Origin: Ailurus styani
Lineage: Eukaryota; Chordata; Mammalia; Carnivora; Ailuridae
NCBI GenBank assembly: GCA_002007465.1
Contig: LNAC01000857.1
Coordinates: forward strand, 434,849-498,848
Direction: 5' to 3'
DNA: 64,000 bases
A model generated the notes under the pieces. It saw nothing but the letters and a program-made list of their open reading frames with translations. It was not told the DNA's origin and searched no databases. Numbering within the stretch: position 1 is the stretch's first letter; each line of letters starts with the position of its first letter. Position numbers and translations under genes: made by a program. Positions 60,421 through 64,000 of the stretch are shown here, in pieces.

Positions 60421-60937
60421 TTCATATCTCTCAATAGTTACCTTGAATGTAAATTGACTAAATGCCCCAACTAGAAGACACAGGGTAACAAAATGGAAAA
60501 AAATAACAAGACCTATCGATTTGCTATCTATAAGAAACTCATTTCACACTCAAAGACACCTCCAGATTTAAAGTGAGGGGGTGGAAAACAATTTACCATA
60601 CCAATGGACATCAAAAGAAAGCTGGACTGGCAATCCTTATATGAGATAAATTAGATTTTAAGCCAAAGAATATCATATGAGATGATGAAGAACACTATAT
60701 CATACTTAAAGGATCTGTCCAAAAAGTATATCTAACAATTTTAAATATCTATGCCCATAACATGACAACAGCCAATTATATAAACCAATTAATAACAAAA
60801 TCAAAGAAACACATTGGCAATAATACAATAATAATAGGGAATGTAGGGGATGTTAACACCCCCCTTACCAGAATGGACAGATCATCGAAGCAAAAGATCA
60901 ACAAGGAAATAAAGGTTTTAATGACACACAGGACCAG

Positions 60938-61306
60938 TTGGACATCACAGATATATTCAGAACATTCCAAGTCAAAACAACAGAATACACATTATTCTCT
61001 AGTACACATGGAACATTCTCCAGAATAGACCATATTCTGGGTCACAAATCAGGTCTCAACAGGTACCAAAAGATTGGGATCATTCCCTGCATATTTTCAT
61101 ATCATAATGCCCTGAAACTAGAAATCAACCACAACAGGAAAGTTGGAAAGAACTTAAATACATGCATACCAAAAGAAATCCTACAAATAAATGAATGGGT
61201 CAACCAGGAAATTAAAGAAGAATTTAAAAAATTCATGGAAACAAATGAAAATGAAAACACAACTGTTCAAAATCGTTGGGACACAGCAAAAGCAGTCCTG
61301 AGGTGA
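60938..61306 (+). pseudogene. L1 ORF2 endonuclease fragment (copy Q)
   Basis: 122 open codons include the TFSRIDHILGHKSG and CIFSYHNALKLEI blocks; the terminal SDH reads SYH. The upstream endonuclease half is present but frameshifted (60560-60900). Confidence 0.85.
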
Positions 61307-61696
61307 AAGCAAATAGCAATACAAGACTTTCTCAAGAAACAAGAAAGGTCTCAAGTGCACAACCTAACCCTACACCTAAAGGAGCTGGAGAAAGAACAGC
61401 AAAGAAAGCCTACACCTAGCAGGAGAAGAGAAATCATAAAGATTAGAGCAGAAATCAATGAAATAGAAACCAAAAGAAGAGTGGGAAAAAATTAAGGAAA
61501 CTAGGAGCTGGTTCTGTGAAAGAATTAATGAAATTAATAAACCCCTGGCCAGACTTATCCAAAAGAAAAGAGAAAGGACTCAAATGAATGAAATCATGAA
61601 TGAAAGAGGAGAGATCACAACCAACACCAAATAAATGCAAACAATCATAAGAACATATTATGAGCAATTTTACACCAGCAAATTTGACTGGGAGAA

Positions 61697-62470
61697 ATGG
61701 ATGCATTCCTAGAGAAATATAAACTACCAAAACTGAACCAGGAAGAAAGTGAAAACCTGAATACAACCATAACCAGTAAGGAGATTGAAGCAGTCATCCA
61801 AAATCTCCCAACAAACAAGAGCCCAGGGCCAGACGGCTTCCCAGGGGAATTCTACAAAACCAGCAAAGACCCCATCAAGAAGGAGAATTACAGACCAATA
61901 TCCTTGGTGAACAGGGATGCAAATATCCTCAACAAAATACTAGTCAACAGGATCCAAGAGCACATTAAAAGGATTATTCACCATGAACAAATCAGATTTA
62001 TTCCTTGGTTGAAAGGTTGGTTTAACATTCGCAAATCAATCAATGGGACACAAGACATTAATAAAAGAAAGAACAAGAACCACATGATCCTCTCAATAGA
62101 TTCTGAAAATGCATTTGACAAAGTAAGCCACCATTTCTTGATCAAAACCCTTCACAGTGTAGGCAAAGATGCTACATACCTCAATATCATCAAAGCCATC
62201 TATGAAAAACCCACAGCAAATATCATTCTCAATGGAGAAAAATTGAGAGTTTTTCCCCTAAAGTCAGGACCACAGGAGGACTGTCCATTATCACCACTGC
62301 TATTAAACATAGTACTAGAAGACCTAGCCTCAGCAATCAGACAACATAAAGAAATAAAAGGCAACCAAATCAGCAAGAAAGGAGTCAAACTCTCACTCTT
62401 TGCAGATGATATGATACTTTATGTGGAAAACCAAAAGGACTCCACCCCAAAGCTGCTAGAATTCATATAG
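61697..62470 (+). pseudogene. L1 ORF2 reverse transcriptase fragment with intact FADD (copy Q)
   Basis: A 257-codon frame holds the [17 protein letters not shown] block, the [17 protein letters not shown] block, [13 protein letters not shown] and an intact catalytic site [12 protein letters not shown]. After GEFYKTS it jumps directly to [13 protein letters not shown], so about 40 residues present in other copies (the segment ending [10 protein letters not shown]) are missing without a frame change. A stop (TAG) follows the EFI block at 62468. The catalytic motif survives, but the deletion in the fingers region and the stop make the protein non-functional. Confidence 0.88.
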
Positions 62471-62736
62471 GAATATAGTCAAGTGTCAGGATATAAAATC
62501 AATGCACAGAAATTAGTTGCTTTTCTATATACCAGCAACAAAACAGAAGAAAGAAAAATTAAGGAGTCAATCCCATTTACAATGGCACCCAAAACCATAG
62601 GATACCTAGGAATAAACCTAACCAAAGAGGCAGAGAATCTTTATTCAGAAAACTGAAAAGTACTCATGAAAGAAATTGAGGAAGACACTAAGAACTAGAA
62701 AATATTCCATGTTTATGGATAGGAAGAACAAATATT

Positions 62737-63805
62737 TTGAAAATGTCTATGTTACCTAGAGCAATCTACACATTTAATGCAATCCCCATCAAAATACCAG
62801 TAATTTATTTCAGAGAAATGGAACAAATAATCCTCAAATTTATATGGAACCAGAAAAGGCCCCGAATAGCCAAAGGAAGGTTGAAAAAGAAGACCAAAGT
62901 TGGTGGCATCACAATTCCAGGCTTCAAGCTCTATTACAAAGATTTCATCATCAAGACAGTATGGTACTGGCACAAAAACAGACACATAGATCAGTGGATA
63001 AGAATAGAGAGCCCAGAAATGGACCCTCTACTCTGTGGTCAAGTCATCTTCGACAAAGCAGGAAAGAATGTCCAATGGAAAAAAGAGAGTCTCTTCAACA
63101 AATGGTGTTGAGAAAACTGGACAGCCACATGCAGAAAAATGAAACTGGATCATTTCCTTCCACCACACACAAAAATAGACTCAAAATGGATAAAAGACCT
63201 CAATGTGAGACAGGAATCCATTAAAATCCTTGAGGAGAACACAGGCAGCAACCTCTTCGACCTCAGGCACAGCAACTTCTTCCTAGGAACATCACCAAAG
63301 GCAAGGGAAGCAAGGGCAAAAATGAACTATTTTCATCAAGATGAAAAGCTTTTGCAAAGCAAAGGAAGCAGTCAACAAAACCAAATGACAACTAACAGAA
63401 TGGGAGAAGATATTTGCAAATGACATATCAGTTAAAGGGCTTTTATCCTAAATTGATAAAGAACTTATCAAACTCAATAGCCATAGAACAAATAATACAG
63501 GCAGGAAATGGGCAGAAGACATGAACAGACATTTCTGCAAAGAAGACATCCAAATGGCCAACAGACACACGAGAAAATACTCAACATCAGTCGGCATCAG
63601 TGAAATACAAATCAAAACCACAGTGAGATATCACCTCACACCAGTCAGAAAGGCTAAAGTTAACAAGGCAGGAAATGACAGATGTTGGCGAGGATACGGA
63701 GAAGGGGGAACCCTCCTACACTGTTGGTGGGAATGCAAGCTGGGGCAGCCACTCTGGAAAACAGTATGGAGGCTCCTCAAAAATTTGAAAATAGAGCTAC
63801 TCTAA
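62737..63805 (+). pseudogene. L1 ORF2 C-terminal region in several frames (copy Q)
   Basis: Consecutive open pieces (about 94-126 codons) in shifting frames cover the thumb ([17 protein letters not shown]), the [15 protein letters not shown] block, the [17 protein letters not shown] block and the cysteine-containing [15 protein letters not shown] block. At least two frameshifts separate them. Confidence 0.85.
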
Positions 63806-63964
63806 GACTTGAAATCACACTACTGGGTATTTACCCTGTAGATACAAAGGTAGTGATCCTCAGGGGCACATGAACCCGAATGTTTATGGCAGCAATGTGC
63901 ATAAGAGCCGATCTCTCTAAAGAACGTAGATGTCAATCACCAGATGAATGGATAAAGAAGAGGT

Positions 63965-63966
<2 letters not shown>

Positions 63967-64000
<34 letters not shown>
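63967..64000 (+). repeat. (TA)n microsatellite at window edge
   Basis: At least 17 TA units, running off the window, lie where other L1 copies have a short tatatatata motif before 'caatggaatattactcagcc'. Confidence 0.95.

Overview
The window is mammalian nuclear DNA, most likely from the X chromosome of a carnivore of the weasel family (Mustelidae). Three observations support this. The only intact gene is a spindlin-2 (SPIN2-type) gene, and the SPIN2 genes are X-linked in mammals. There are about fifteen tRNA-Lys-derived CAN-SINEs; the youngest carry the head 'gggcgcctgggtggctcag' followed by 'tgggttaaagcctctgc' and a body that I associate with mustelids rather than dogs, cats, bears or seals. 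About 80% of the window is LINE-1 (L1), the density expected on the X. Species and chromosome are inference; gene and repeat identities are read from the sequence.

Layout. 1-960: AT-rich, nothing recognised. 1000-1720: GC-rich, CpG-containing promoter or 5'-exon region. 2341-3117: SPIN2 in one uninterrupted 258-codon coding exon, with a splice acceptor 2 bases before the ATG and a candidate poly(A) signal at 4813. 4830-10980: mostly unassigned AT-rich intergenic DNA with an old L1 3' end and two SINEs. From about 10.99 kb to the right edge the window is a mosaic of at least a dozen L1 copies on both strands. They are nested up to three deep and many insertions have readable target-site duplications (TSDs). 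Main copies: A (+, 10.99-15.51 kb), B (-, 15.51-19.24), C (+, 19.24-24.11), D (+, 24.24-27.24), G (-, 27.57-30.85), H (-, 31.13-34.68), I/K (-, one element split between 34.68-36.14 and 43.07-48.60), J (-, 36.20-43.02, nearly full length, nested in I/K), L (+, 48.61-50.79), M (+, 50.79-55.90), N and O (+, 55.90-58.19), and Q (+, 58.68 to the edge). No L1 copy has intact ORFs.

The less ordinary content lies inside this L1 field. There is an antisense fragment of an alpha-tubulin mRNA (5'UTR plus the first 35 codons) embedded in L1 copy Q; an antisense fragment of an HSP90-beta mRNA (about 53 codons, one stop) between two L1s; and a processed retrocopy of an mRNA 3' end that I cannot identify. 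A 1.15-kb TSD-bounded insertion ends in an old SINE but carries about 450 bases of unique sequence. One L1 insertion has a twin-priming inversion, and two L1 copies have their 5'UTR joined directly to the same part of the ORF2 endonuclease domain.

I see no evidence of a new multi-gene system. SPIN2 encodes a nuclear reader of histone H3K4me3. The rest is best read as a record of L1 and SINE retrotransposition, including trans-mobilised cellular mRNAs.
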